The notes beneath the pieces were generated by a model. That model did no database searches and was not told the DNA's origin. It saw nothing but the letters and a program-made list of their open reading frames with translations. 6,863 bases of DNA from Collinsella aerofaciens. GTDB lineage: Bacteria; Actinomycetota; Coriobacteriia; Coriobacteriales; Coriobacteriaceae. Of the stretch, positions 1-5,852 are shown one piece after another. The stretch lies in assembly GCA_014846205.1 (NCBI GenBank), contig RKAY01000112.1:1-6863 (forward strand). The letters run 5' to 3'. Positions within the stretch are counted from its first letter, which is position 1. Every line of letters begins with the position of its first letter. The translations under genes were made by a program, and so were the position numbers.

Positions 1-25
1 TACTCAAATACGTTTGTTCAACTAC

Positions 26-49
26 GTGCCGGCCAAGGTGGTACGGCAC
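26..49 (+). promoter_or_regulatory. Hairpin in the 5' leader of rplS, possible L19 autoregulatory element
   Basis: GTGCCG (26-31) pairs perfectly with CGGCAC (44-49). A bulged A at 43 and three further pairs (32-34 with 40-42, one of them G-T) continue the stem to a five-base loop. There is no T run after it, so it is not an intrinsic terminator. It ends 12 bases before the rplS SD, where a translation-controlling leader would sit. L19 leaders are known in Firmicutes; I cannot say that this is homologous. The window starts inside the leader, so the promoter is not visible. Confidence 0.4.
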
Positions 50-73
50 CTCTAGAAGAGTAAGGAATTGCAC

Positions 74-415
74 ATGGATTACATCCGCGCAATCGAGCGC
101 CAGCAGATCCGCGAGGACATCCCGCAGGTTCGCGTTGGCGACAACGTCAAGGTCCACTACCGCATTAAGGAAGGCGACCGCGAGCGCATCCAGGTCTTCC
201 AGGGCGACGTCATCCGCATGGCTGGTGCCGGTTCCCGCGAGACCTTCACCGTCCGCAAGATTTCCTTCGGTGTCGGTGTCGAGCGTACCTTCCCGCTTCA
301 CAGCCCCAAGATCGGCAAGCTCGAGGTTGTCCGTCATGGTCGCGTCCGTCGCGCCAAGCTGTACTACCTCCGCGACAAGGTGGGCAAGGCTGCTCGTATT
401 CCCGAGAAGCGCTAA
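74..415 (+). CDS. rplS: 50S ribosomal protein L19
   Basis: This is a 113-residue protein, the usual length for bacterial L19 (about 115). L19 lies at the 30S-50S interface and helps form an intersubunit bridge. Family signatures are present: an N-terminal helix starting [13 protein letters not shown], the [19 protein letters not shown] strand region, [12 protein letters not shown] with [22 protein letters not shown], and the basic C-terminus [20 protein letters not shown]. The ATG at 74 is chosen over an in-frame TTG at 68 because the SD AAGGA (62-66) lies seven bases before the ATG but would abut the TTG. The gene stops at TAA 413-415 and is followed closely by a terminator, so it is probably the last or only gene of its transcript. 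Nothing in its length or composition is unusual. Confidence 0.97.
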   Translation: MDYIRAIERQQIREDIPQVRVGDNVKVHYRIKEGDRERIQVFQGDVIRMAGAGSRETFTVRKISFGVGVERTFPLHSPKIGKLEVVRHGRVRRAKLYYLRDKVGKAARIPEKR

Positions 416-449
416 GACGATCGCAGCGTCTGTCCGCTCATTTGGACAA

Positions 450-479
450 AAGGGTCACCTTCGGGTGGCCCTTCTTTTT
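450..479 (+). terminator. Intrinsic terminator after rplS with a cUUCGg loop
   Basis: A 10 bp stem (450-459 with 464-473, one G-T pair) closes a TTCG tetraloop through a C-G pair, the exceptionally stable cUUCGg form. After C474 comes T5 (475-479). A small extra hairpin lies just upstream: TGTCC 431-435 with GGACA 444-448. The terminator starts 35 bases after the rplS stop. Confidence 0.9.
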
Positions 480-493
480 ACTGATTCGCATGC

Positions 494-500
494 AAGGAGG
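494..500 (+). promoter_or_regulatory. Ribosome binding site that fixes the rnhB start
   Basis: AAGGAGG, a full anti-SD match, lies seven bases before the ATG at 508. It rules out the upstream in-frame TTG at 442, which lies beside the rplS terminator stem and would have to be translated through it. Confidence 0.85.
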
Positions 501-507
501 CCCCGGT

Positions 508-1296
508 ATGGCCAACATGACAAGCTCGGTTTCGGCGTCCCAGGTGGCCGGCGAACTGGCGAGTGCCACGTTTGAGGAGATTCCCGCCCTGGTCGAACAT
601 TATCGCGAGGACCCGCGCCAGCAGGTCATCAAAGCCTGTGAACGCGCCATGAAGCGTCATGCCAAGGAGCACGCCGAGCGTGAACGCGTCAATGGCATGT
701 ATGAGCTGATGCACGAGCTCGGTGGCGACGGCGTTGTCGTGGGCGTGGATGAGGTCGGGCGCGGTTCGGTTGCCGGTCCCCTGACGGTGTGTGCCGTATG
801 CCTGCCTATGGAGCCGCGCGTCTGGGGCATCAACGATTCCAAAAAGCTGACGCCTGCCCGTCGCGAGTTGCTAGCCGTAAAAATCGCCGAGGTGGCGACT
901 GCCATCGGTTTTTGCCATATCGCGCCGGAGGATATCGATGATATGGGCATGGCGCGTGCCATTCGTGCCGCCGTCGCGGGCGCTGTTGCCGATACGGGCC
1001 TTGAACCGGATTGTGTGCTTATGGATGGCAACCCGTTGGGTGCCGTTCCCAACGAGCGCGACGTGGTCAAGGGCGACGCCAAGATCGCCTGTATCGCTGC
1101 GGCTTCCATTATGGCCAAGGTCACGCGTGACGAGATGATGGTCGAGTACGATGCCGAGTATCCCGAGTACCATCTGGCGGAGTCGAAGGGCTACGCGAGC
1201 CCCGAGCACATCGAGGCCATTCGCAAACACGGACTTTGTCCGCTGCACCGCGTGAGCTTTTGCGGAAACTTTCTGCAGACCGAACGGCTTTTCTAG
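508..1296 (+). CDS. rnhB: Ribonuclease HII
   Basis: RNase HII cuts 5' of ribonucleotides embedded in duplex DNA, starting ribonucleotide excision repair, and cleaves RNA in RNA-DNA hybrids. The protein has 262 residues. The catalytic core begins at GVDEVGRGSVAGPL (residues 79-92) and carries the four expected acidic residues: D81, E82, D173 (in LMDG) and D208 (in VTRD). INDSKKL, the KGDAKIACIAAASIMAKVTRD block and the C-terminal KGYASPEH...HRVSF segment are also present. About 75 N-terminal residues precede the core, helical and charged. A similar extension occurs in Bacillus-type RnhB and is thought to help bind substrate. The start is set by AAGGAGG at 494-500. Only 28 bases separate it from the rplS terminator, so it either relies on read-through or on a promoter inside the upstream gene. 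It ends before its own terminator. Confidence 0.95.
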   Translation: MANMTSSVSASQVAGELASATFEEIPALVEHYREDPRQQVIKACERAMKRHAKEHAERERVNGMYELMHELGGDGVVVGVDEVGRGSVAGPLTVCAVCLPMEPRVWGINDSKKLTPARRELLAVKIAEVATAIGFCHIAPEDIDDMGMARAIRAAVAGAVADTGLEPDCVLMDGNPLGAVPNERDVVKGDAKIACIAAASIMAKVTRDEMMVEYDAEYPEYHLAESKGYASPEHIEAIRKHGLCPLHRVSFCGNFLQTERLF

Positions 1297-1345
1297 GTCA
1301 ATTGTGAAGACAGGGACTTCTGGAGTTTTATAAACCAGCTGGTAG

Positions 1346-1387
1346 CGGGCCGTGTGCGACACGATTGTTGCGCACGGCCCGTTTTTT
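1346..1387 (+). terminator. Strong intrinsic terminator between rnhB and yraN
   Basis: A 16 bp uninterrupted stem (1346-1361 with 1366-1381, two G-T pairs) has a CGAT tetraloop and is followed directly by T6 (1382-1387). It is the strongest terminator in the window and separates rnhB from the yraN-comM-dprA block. On the opposite strand no T run follows the stem, so it acts in one direction only. Confidence 0.93.
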
Positions 1388-1485
1388 GTCGGCATTTGGT
1401 CAGCTTTTGGTCTGCTTCCGGTACTTACCCGCATGAAAGGTGCCCTCATCATCGGGGCAATGCAGTGTGCGGGAAAGGAGACCCC
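1388..1485 (+). promoter_or_regulatory. Leader of yraN: tandem 11-base repeat and a hairpin, no clear promoter
   Basis: This 98 bp gap should hold the promoter of the yraN-to-xerC unit. It holds two adjacent 11-mers differing at one base, TTTGGTCAGCT (1395-1405) and TTTGGTCTGCT (1406-1416). A hairpin follows, TGCCC (1441-1445) with GGGCA (1455-1459) and a loop of mostly CATCATC. The SD AAAGGAG (1474-1480) lies five bases before the ATG. I see TTGGTC at 1396 and TACTTA at 1422, but the 20-base spacing is too long for a good sigma-70 promoter. Confidence 0.45.
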
Positions 1486-1971
1486 ATGTGTGCCGCAAAC
1501 AAAAAGAGCAAGACGCAGCAGCTCAAGGAACGTTGGGAAGACGGCGAGCTCGACTGCGGGGCGATCACGCCCGAGTTTATCAAGGCACTCAGTCCCCGCG
1601 AGCTCGGCATGCTGGGTGAGCTGATTACCATCGATTACTTTAGCGAACGTGGCTACACCTTGCTCGAGCAGGGCTATCGTTGTGCCGAGGGCGAGGCCGA
1701 CCTGGTGCTGCTCGATGAACTCGACGACGTCGTGGTGATGGCCGAGGTCAAGACGAGACGTGTCGCCGTGGGCTGCAACACACGGGTCTTTCCGGAGGAA
1801 GCCGTGGATGCTCAAAAACAGCGTCGGTATCGTCGCATCGCAAGCTGCTACCTCATGGAGCACTATCCGCTCAAGGCGATTCGCTTCGACGCCGTGGGCG
1901 TCACCATTCGTGGCGGGCATATCGCCGAGATTGAGCATCAGTACAACGCGTTCGATTGGCAGGTGTCGTGA
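1486..1971 (+). CDS. yraN: YraN family (UPF0102) endonuclease-like protein
   Basis: This 161-residue protein belongs to the YraN/UPF0102 family, which has a PD-(D/E)XK nuclease fold. The role in the cell is not settled; the frequent position beside comM and dprA suggests work on DNA. The family core is visible: GE at 44-45 (start of GELITIDYFSERGY), GEADLVLL at 69-76 with D72, and AEVKTR at 86-91 with E87 and K89, giving the expected E...D...ExK active site. EEAVDAQKQRR (104-114) and RFDAVGV (133-139) complete it. About 40 charged residues precede the core, longer than in the usual roughly 120-residue members. The ATG at 1486 has AAAGGAG at 1474-1480. An internal ATG at 1609 has no good SD. 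Its TGA overlaps the comM ATG by one base, so translation is probably coupled. Confidence 0.88.
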   Translation: MCAANKKSKTQQLKERWEDGELDCGAITPEFIKALSPRELGMLGELITIDYFSERGYTLLEQGYRCAEGEADLVLLDELDDVVVMAEVKTRRVAVGCNTRVFPEEAVDAQKQRRYRRIASCYLMEHYPLKAIRFDAVGVTIRGGHIAEIEHQYNAFDWQVS

Positions 1972-3494
1972 TGGCGTACGAGACATTTGCCGTTCACGCG
2001 GCCTGTATCCGCGGCGTCGAGGCGATTCCCGTCACCGTCGAGGTCTCGCTTGCCGGTGGCGTTCCGGGTATCCAGATGCTCGGCATCCCCAGCATGGAGG
2101 TGATGGAGTCGCGTGGGCGTATCCGGTGCGCCATGCGCTCGGCGGGCTTTGAGATTCCGCGCTCGGGCATTACCGTCAACCTGGCGCCCGGTGATATCCG
2201 CAAAACCGGCAGTGGTTTTGACCTGCCGATAGCCATCGCCGTACTGGCTGCCGATGGGCAGATTCCCCGCGATAACCTCGATCGCTGCCTTATCGCCGGC
2301 GAGCTTGGCCTGGACGGCACGGTGCTGCCCGTCAAGGGCGAGGTGGCGTTTCAGCTGCTGGCACGCGATATGGGGCTCTCCTTTATCGCCGGCAGGTCCG
2401 ACCAGCATGTGCCGCTCGCGGGTGTGGACTGCGGATTTATCGATCACCTGTCTCAGCTTGCCCAGGGTATGGGCGATGCCGCGCGGCATTATCTGGATTC
2501 CGAGGGTGTAGAGGCCACTTTTGAACCTGAGCTCGACTATGCCGACGTGCTGGGGCAGGAGGTTGCCAAGCGCGGCATGGCGCTTGCGGCGGCAGGGGAG
2601 CTCGGTTTACTCATGATCGGCTCTCCGGGATCGGGCAAGACCATGCTAGCGCGCCGCATGACGGGGATCTTGCCTGAGCTTTCCGTCGAGGATCAGCAGG
2701 AGGCGTTGTGTATCCATTCGGTCTTGGGTGAGAACATCGATGGCCTGCTTGCGGGTCATCGGCCGTTTCGAAGCCCGCACCACAGCATTTCGACAGCGGG
2801 CCTTATTGGCGGAGGGCGCCCGGTGCATCCGGGCGAGATCAGCCTTGCCCATGGCGGTGTGCTCTTTTTGGACGAGCTTGCCGAGTTTCCCACCGGTGTG
2901 CTGCAGACGCTTCGTCAGCCTATCGAGCGCGGTTATGTCAGGATCGTGCGCGTTGACGGCGCCTTTACCTTCCCGTCGCGCTTTCAGCTGCTTGCCGCGA
3001 GCAATCCCTGCCCCTGCGGTTTTTTGGGCGATCGTGAGGTGCCCTGCCGCTGCTCGGCTTCGATGGTCGAGCGCTACCGGTCCAAATTACGCGGTCCGTT
3101 GGCCGACCGTATCGACATGATGATTGATGTGACCCGGCCCGATCCTCAGGTGATTATCGAGGGCGCGGAGGGCATGTCCTCGGCCGAGATGCGCGACTAC
3201 GTGGTGCGTGGACGCGCCTTTCGCGTCTGGCGCGAGTCCCGTATGGACGATGCGGATGCCGAGGTCGAGGACGATGAGTCACGGTCCATTGACGGCGTCG
3301 TGTCGACCTTTGAGCTCGACGAGGCCGCCGAGAAATGCGTGCTTGGCCTGTCGAAGCGCACGCATCTCACGGGGCGCGGGATCGTGCGCCTGGTGCGTAT
3401 CGCGCGCACCATCGCCGATGTCGCCGAAAGTGAGCGGGTAACTCAAGACCACGTGCTCGAGGCGGCGATGTACCAGGGGAGAAGGGACCAGTAA
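1971..3494 (+). CDS. comM: ComM/YifB family AAA+ ATPase (Mg chelatase-like)
   Basis: This 507-residue protein matches ComM/YifB, about 506 residues in E. coli. ComM is a hexameric helicase that drives branch migration when transforming DNA joins the chromosome; this was shown in Vibrio cholerae, so the role here is by homology. The N-terminal ChlI-type domain spans about 1-190 (IPVTVEVSLAGGVPGIQMLG; GITVNLAPGDIRKTG.FDLPIA). Walker A is GSPGSGKT (217-224). FRSPHHSISTAGLIGGG and PGEISLAHGGVLFLDE hold Walker B D301/E302. NPCPCG (345-350) begins a four-cysteine cluster C347, C349, C359, C361. GPLADRID is the arginine-finger region, and RGIVRLVRIARTIAD is near the C-terminus. An acidic stretch at about 426-438 separates the last two. 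The ATG overlaps the yraN TGA as TGATG with only a weak AGGTG (1961-1965), indicating coupling. The TAA overlaps dprA. Confidence 0.94.
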   Translation: MAYETFAVHAACIRGVEAIPVTVEVSLAGGVPGIQMLGIPSMEVMESRGRIRCAMRSAGFEIPRSGITVNLAPGDIRKTGSGFDLPIAIAVLAADGQIPRDNLDRCLIAGELGLDGTVLPVKGEVAFQLLARDMGLSFIAGRSDQHVPLAGVDCGFIDHLSQLAQGMGDAARHYLDSEGVEATFEPELDYADVLGQEVAKRGMALAAAGELGLLMIGSPGSGKTMLARRMTGILPELSVEDQQEALCIHSVLGENIDGLLAGHRPFRSPHHSISTAGLIGGGRPVHPGEISLAHGGVLFLDELAEFPTGVLQTLRQPIERGYVRIVRVDGAFTFPSRFQLLAASNPCPCGFLGDREVPCRCSASMVERYRSKLRGPLADRIDMMIDVTRPDPQVIIEGAEGMSSAEMRDYVVRGRAFRVWRESRMDDADAEVEDDESRSIDGVVSTFELDEAAEKCVLGLSKRTHLTGRGIVRLVRIARTIADVAESERVTQDHVLEAAMYQGRRDQ

Positions 3495-4426
3495 TGCCCG
3501 AGGAGACTTTTGAGCTGCATCCCGGTGATGCGTTGTATCCAGATACCGTTTTGGAGCTCTCCGATGTACCCCAGACGCTCTATGTGCGTGGCGACCCCGC
3601 CGCGCTGTCGACGCCCGCGCTCTCCATCATCGGTGCTCGTAAGGCCTCGCCGTATGGCCTTGCCGTGGCAGAGCTGGCCGCGAAAGTTGCGGTCGAGGCG
3701 GGGGTGACGGTGGTCTCGGGCGGTGCGGTCGGCTGTGACCAGGCCTCGGGTTGGGCCGCGGTCAACGCCGGCGGCAGACACGTCGTGGTATTGGGTACAG
3801 GTGCCGACGTGGTCTACCCGCGTTCGAGTGCGGGGCTCATCGCGCGCACGATCGATACGGGTGGCGCGGTCGTGTCCATCTCGCCTTGGGGTATGGGGCC
3901 GCGCAAGTTTGCCTTTCCGCGGCGTAACCGGGTGATTGCCGCGCTTTCGCAGGCGCTCTTCGTGTCGGAGGCCGGCATGCCCTCGGGCACGTTTTCGACG
4001 GCGGAGGCCGCCATGGACCTGGGGCGCGAACTGCTTGCGGTACCGGGCTCCATTTTGTCACCCGAGTCGCGCGGGACCAACTACCTCATCGCCAACGGGG
4101 CCTGCTGCATTATTGACGAGGAGTCTATTGAGATGGCCATCTCGCGAATCTACGGCACCCTGCGCTATTCGCGTCCCGATGCGCCCGGTATCGCCGATCT
4201 GGACCCCATGCAGCAGGCCGTGATGCATGCGCTCATCGCCTCGCCGCTCAAAGTCGACGATATCGCGGCACTCGTCTCGCTCGATGCCGTCGGCGTACTC
4301 AAGCTCCTGGGGTCGCTCGAGCTCGAGGGCCTCATCGAGCGCATGATGGATGGAAGGTATGCGCCCTCCAAGTTTGCCCTTCACGCCCAGACGCCCTTCG
4401 GTCACAATGGAAAACGTGTCAATTAG
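3494..4426 (+). CDS. dprA: DNA-processing protein DprA (Smf), divergent form
   Basis: DprA binds incoming single-stranded DNA during transformation and loads RecA onto it. The protein has 310 residues. The Rossmann-like domain covers about 11-210: LYVRGD (29-34), GARKAS (47-52), VVSGGAVGCD (73-82), VVVLGTGADVVYP (97-109), FPRRNRVIAALS (141-152), SGTFSTAEAA (164-173), AVPGS (182-186) and GTNYLIANGA (194-203). A winged-helix C-terminal domain follows (about 236-292). There is no N-terminal SAM/HhH domain; the protein starts directly at the GDALYP segment. Two usually conserved spots differ. The family GID..AH reads GCDQASG, losing the histidine, and the SE after the next strand reads SI (S128, I129). 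The domain is otherwise intact, so it is probably functional. The start overlaps the comM stop (TAATG) and has a purine-rich SD at 3475-3486. Confidence 0.9.
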   Translation: MPEETFELHPGDALYPDTVLELSDVPQTLYVRGDPAALSTPALSIIGARKASPYGLAVAELAAKVAVEAGVTVVSGGAVGCDQASGWAAVNAGGRHVVVLGTGADVVYPRSSAGLIARTIDTGGAVVSISPWGMGPRKFAFPRRNRVIAALSQALFVSEAGMPSGTFSTAEAAMDLGRELLAVPGSILSPESRGTNYLIANGACCIIDEESIEMAISRIYGTLRYSRPDAPGIADLDPMQQAVMHALIASPLKVDDIAALVSLDAVGVLKLLGSLELEGLIERMMDGRYAPSKFALHAQTPFGHNGKRVN

Positions 4427-4440
4427 AAAGGTGTTTGCAG

Positions 4441-5778
4441 ATGCAGTTCGATCAGGTGACAGTTATCGGTGGCGGTCTGGCGGGTTCGGAGTGCGCGGTC
4501 CAGCTGGCAGACCGTGGTTTTGCCGTAAAGCTGTGCGAGATGCGCCCCCAGGTGAGCTCCCCGGCCCACCATACCGATCATCTGGCCGAACTCGTCTGCT
4601 CCAATTCGTTTAAATCCACCCGTCCGGACTCTGCGGCGGGCTTGTTGAAGGCCGAGCTTGAGCGTATGGGCTCGGTCTTGCTCGATTGTGCCCATCGCGC
4701 GGCCGTTCCTGCCGGCGGCGCCCTGGCGGTTGACCGCGTCAAGTTTTCCGAGCTTGTCGAGGCCGAGGTTGCCTCTCGCCCCAATATCGAGATTGTTCAT
4801 GGGGAGGTCACGCAGATTCCCGAGGGCCATGTGGTCATTGCCGCTGGCCCCCTATGCTCGCCCGCGCTGAGCGAGGAGGTCATGAAGCTCGTCGGCGGCG
4901 ATGCCCTGGCCTTTTTTGACGCGGCCGCGCCGATCGTCGATGCCTCCACGCTCGATATGGACGTGCTGTTCTCGCAGTCACGCTACGAGGAGCAGGGGAG
5001 CGGCGACTATCTTAATGCTCCGCTCAATAAGGAGGAGTACGAGGCCTTTATCGAGGCGCTCACCACCGCCGATCGCGTGGTACTCAAGGACTTTGAGGGT
5101 GGCGACCTGTTCCAGGCCTGCCAGCCTGCCGAGGAGGTCGCCCGCACCGGCAAAGATGCCATTCGCTTTGGCGCCATGAAGCCCGTCGGCCTGACCGACC
5201 CTCGCACCGGACGTCGCCCCTGGGCGGCGATTCAGCTGCGAGCCGAGAACAAGGAGAAGACCGCCTATAACCTGGTGGGCTTCCAGACTAACCTGACCTT
5301 CGGCGAGCAGAAGCGAGTCTTCCACATGGTGCCCGGTCTGGAGAATGCCGAATTCTTCCGTTTTGGCGTCATGCACCGCAACACCTTTGTTGATGCCCCA
5401 CATGTTCTTGATGGTACCTTTGCCGTGCCCGGTACGAGCGTGCGCCTTGCCGGTCAGATCACCGGCACCGAAGGCTATATGGAGGCTGTGGCGACCGGTC
5501 TGCTCGCTGCGCTCAACACCTATGCCGAGGCTATCGGGGCGGAGCCTGTTGAGCTGCCGCGCGTGGGCGCCCTGGGCGCGCTCGTTGGCTATGCGACTGA
5601 TCCGGCAACGGCGGGCTATCAGCCCATGCACGTCAACTTCGGCTTGGTGCCGCCGCTCGAGGACGGCAAGCGCCGCAGCAAGCGCGATCGCTACCAGGCC
5701 TACGCCGACCGCGCGATCGAAGCCCTTGACGCTTACCTGGCGACGCGCTCCGACCTGTTTGGGGGCGAACGGTCATAG
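4441..5778 (+). CDS. trmFO: tRNA (uracil-5-)-methyltransferase TrmFO, folate/FAD dependent
   Basis: TrmFO makes ribothymidine at tRNA position 54 (T loop) using methylenetetrahydrofolate and FADH2, unlike the SAM-dependent TrmA. The protein has 445 residues (B. subtilis about 435). The FAD-binding VIGGGLAGSE motif is at 8-17, followed by EMRP (33-36) and ELVCSNS (50-56) with C53, then VPAGGALAVDR (89-99), FFDAAAPIVD, LFQACQP (223-229) with C227, MKPVGLTDPRTG, YNLVGFQTNLTFGEQKRV, GLENAEFFRFGVMHRNTF, and GQITGTEGYMEAVATGL. C53 and C227 match the two catalytic cysteines of the B. subtilis enzyme (C53, C226). ATG 4441 is preferred to an in-frame TTG at 4435 because AAAGG (4427-4431) is then suitably spaced. 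It lies 14 bases after dprA. Its last codon TCA just before TAG may be a recent one-residue extension (see the recombinase start). Confidence 0.96.
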   Translation: MQFDQVTVIGGGLAGSECAVQLADRGFAVKLCEMRPQVSSPAHHTDHLAELVCSNSFKSTRPDSAAGLLKAELERMGSVLLDCAHRAAVPAGGALAVDRVKFSELVEAEVASRPNIEIVHGEVTQIPEGHVVIAAGPLCSPALSEEVMKLVGGDALAFFDAAAPIVDASTLDMDVLFSQSRYEEQGSGDYLNAPLNKEEYEAFIEALTTADRVVLKDFEGGDLFQACQPAEEVARTGKDAIRFGAMKPVGLTDPRTGRRPWAAIQLRAENKEKTAYNLVGFQTNLTFGEQKRVFHMVPGLENAEFFRFGVMHRNTFVDAPHVLDGTFAVPGTSVRLAGQITGTEGYMEAVATGLLAALNTYAEAIGAEPVELPRVGALGALVGYATDPATAGYQPMHVNFGLVPPLEDGKRRSKRDRYQAYADRAIEALDAYLATRSDLFGGERS

Positions 5779-5852
5779 CCTTTGACCTTTACGATACCGT
5801 CGACTCGTTTATCGCTTATATCGCGCGTGTCGAGGGGCTGTCTCCCAATACG
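5772..5852 (+). other. 5' part of the recombinase reading frame without a standard start codon
   Basis: Read in the recombinase frame, these bases give an uninterrupted N-terminal segment with FDLYDTVDSFIAYI and VEGLSPNT. This is the first helix of the core-binding domain of Xer proteins (compare the family pattern F..YL..E.GLS.NT..AY). The frame is open back to 5730 but holds no ATG, GTG or TTG before 5853. Available codons are GTC 5772, ATA 5775 (overlapping the trmFO TAG as ATAG) and CTG 5838, which lies inside the conserved GLSPNT. A G-rich run (5761-5765) lies at SD distance from 5772-5775. Translation probably starts here on an unusual codon, or the base at 5774 is a mutation or error. 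Confidence 0.6.

Noticed and set aside
442..507. Upstream TTG start for rnhB adding 22 residues
   Set aside because: It would be translated through the rplS terminator hairpin, while ATG 508 has a perfect SD.
1302..1334. TTGTGA and TATAAA as a promoter before the rnhB terminator
   Set aside because: Spacing is 21 bases and any transcript would end at once at 1387; most likely chance.
1354..1485. Upstream start for yraN adding 44 residues
   Set aside because: It begins inside the terminator stem and the added sequence looks non-coding; ATG 1486 has AAAGGAG.
871..1986. A 371-codon open frame on the minus strand across rnhB and yraN
   Set aside because: It is antisense to two clear conserved genes, crosses a strong terminator, has no recognisable domain, and long antisense frames are common in GC-rich DNA.
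4978..5631. A 217-codon minus-strand frame inside trmFO
   Set aside because: It lies wholly within a well-conserved gene and shows no family motif; a composition shadow.
5755..5778. Programmed -1 frameshift fusing TrmFO to the recombinase at the G5 run
   Set aside because: The frames would permit it, but TGGGGGC is not a proper X XXY YYZ slippery site, no clear stimulatory structure is seen, and a fusion of these two enzymes makes little sense.
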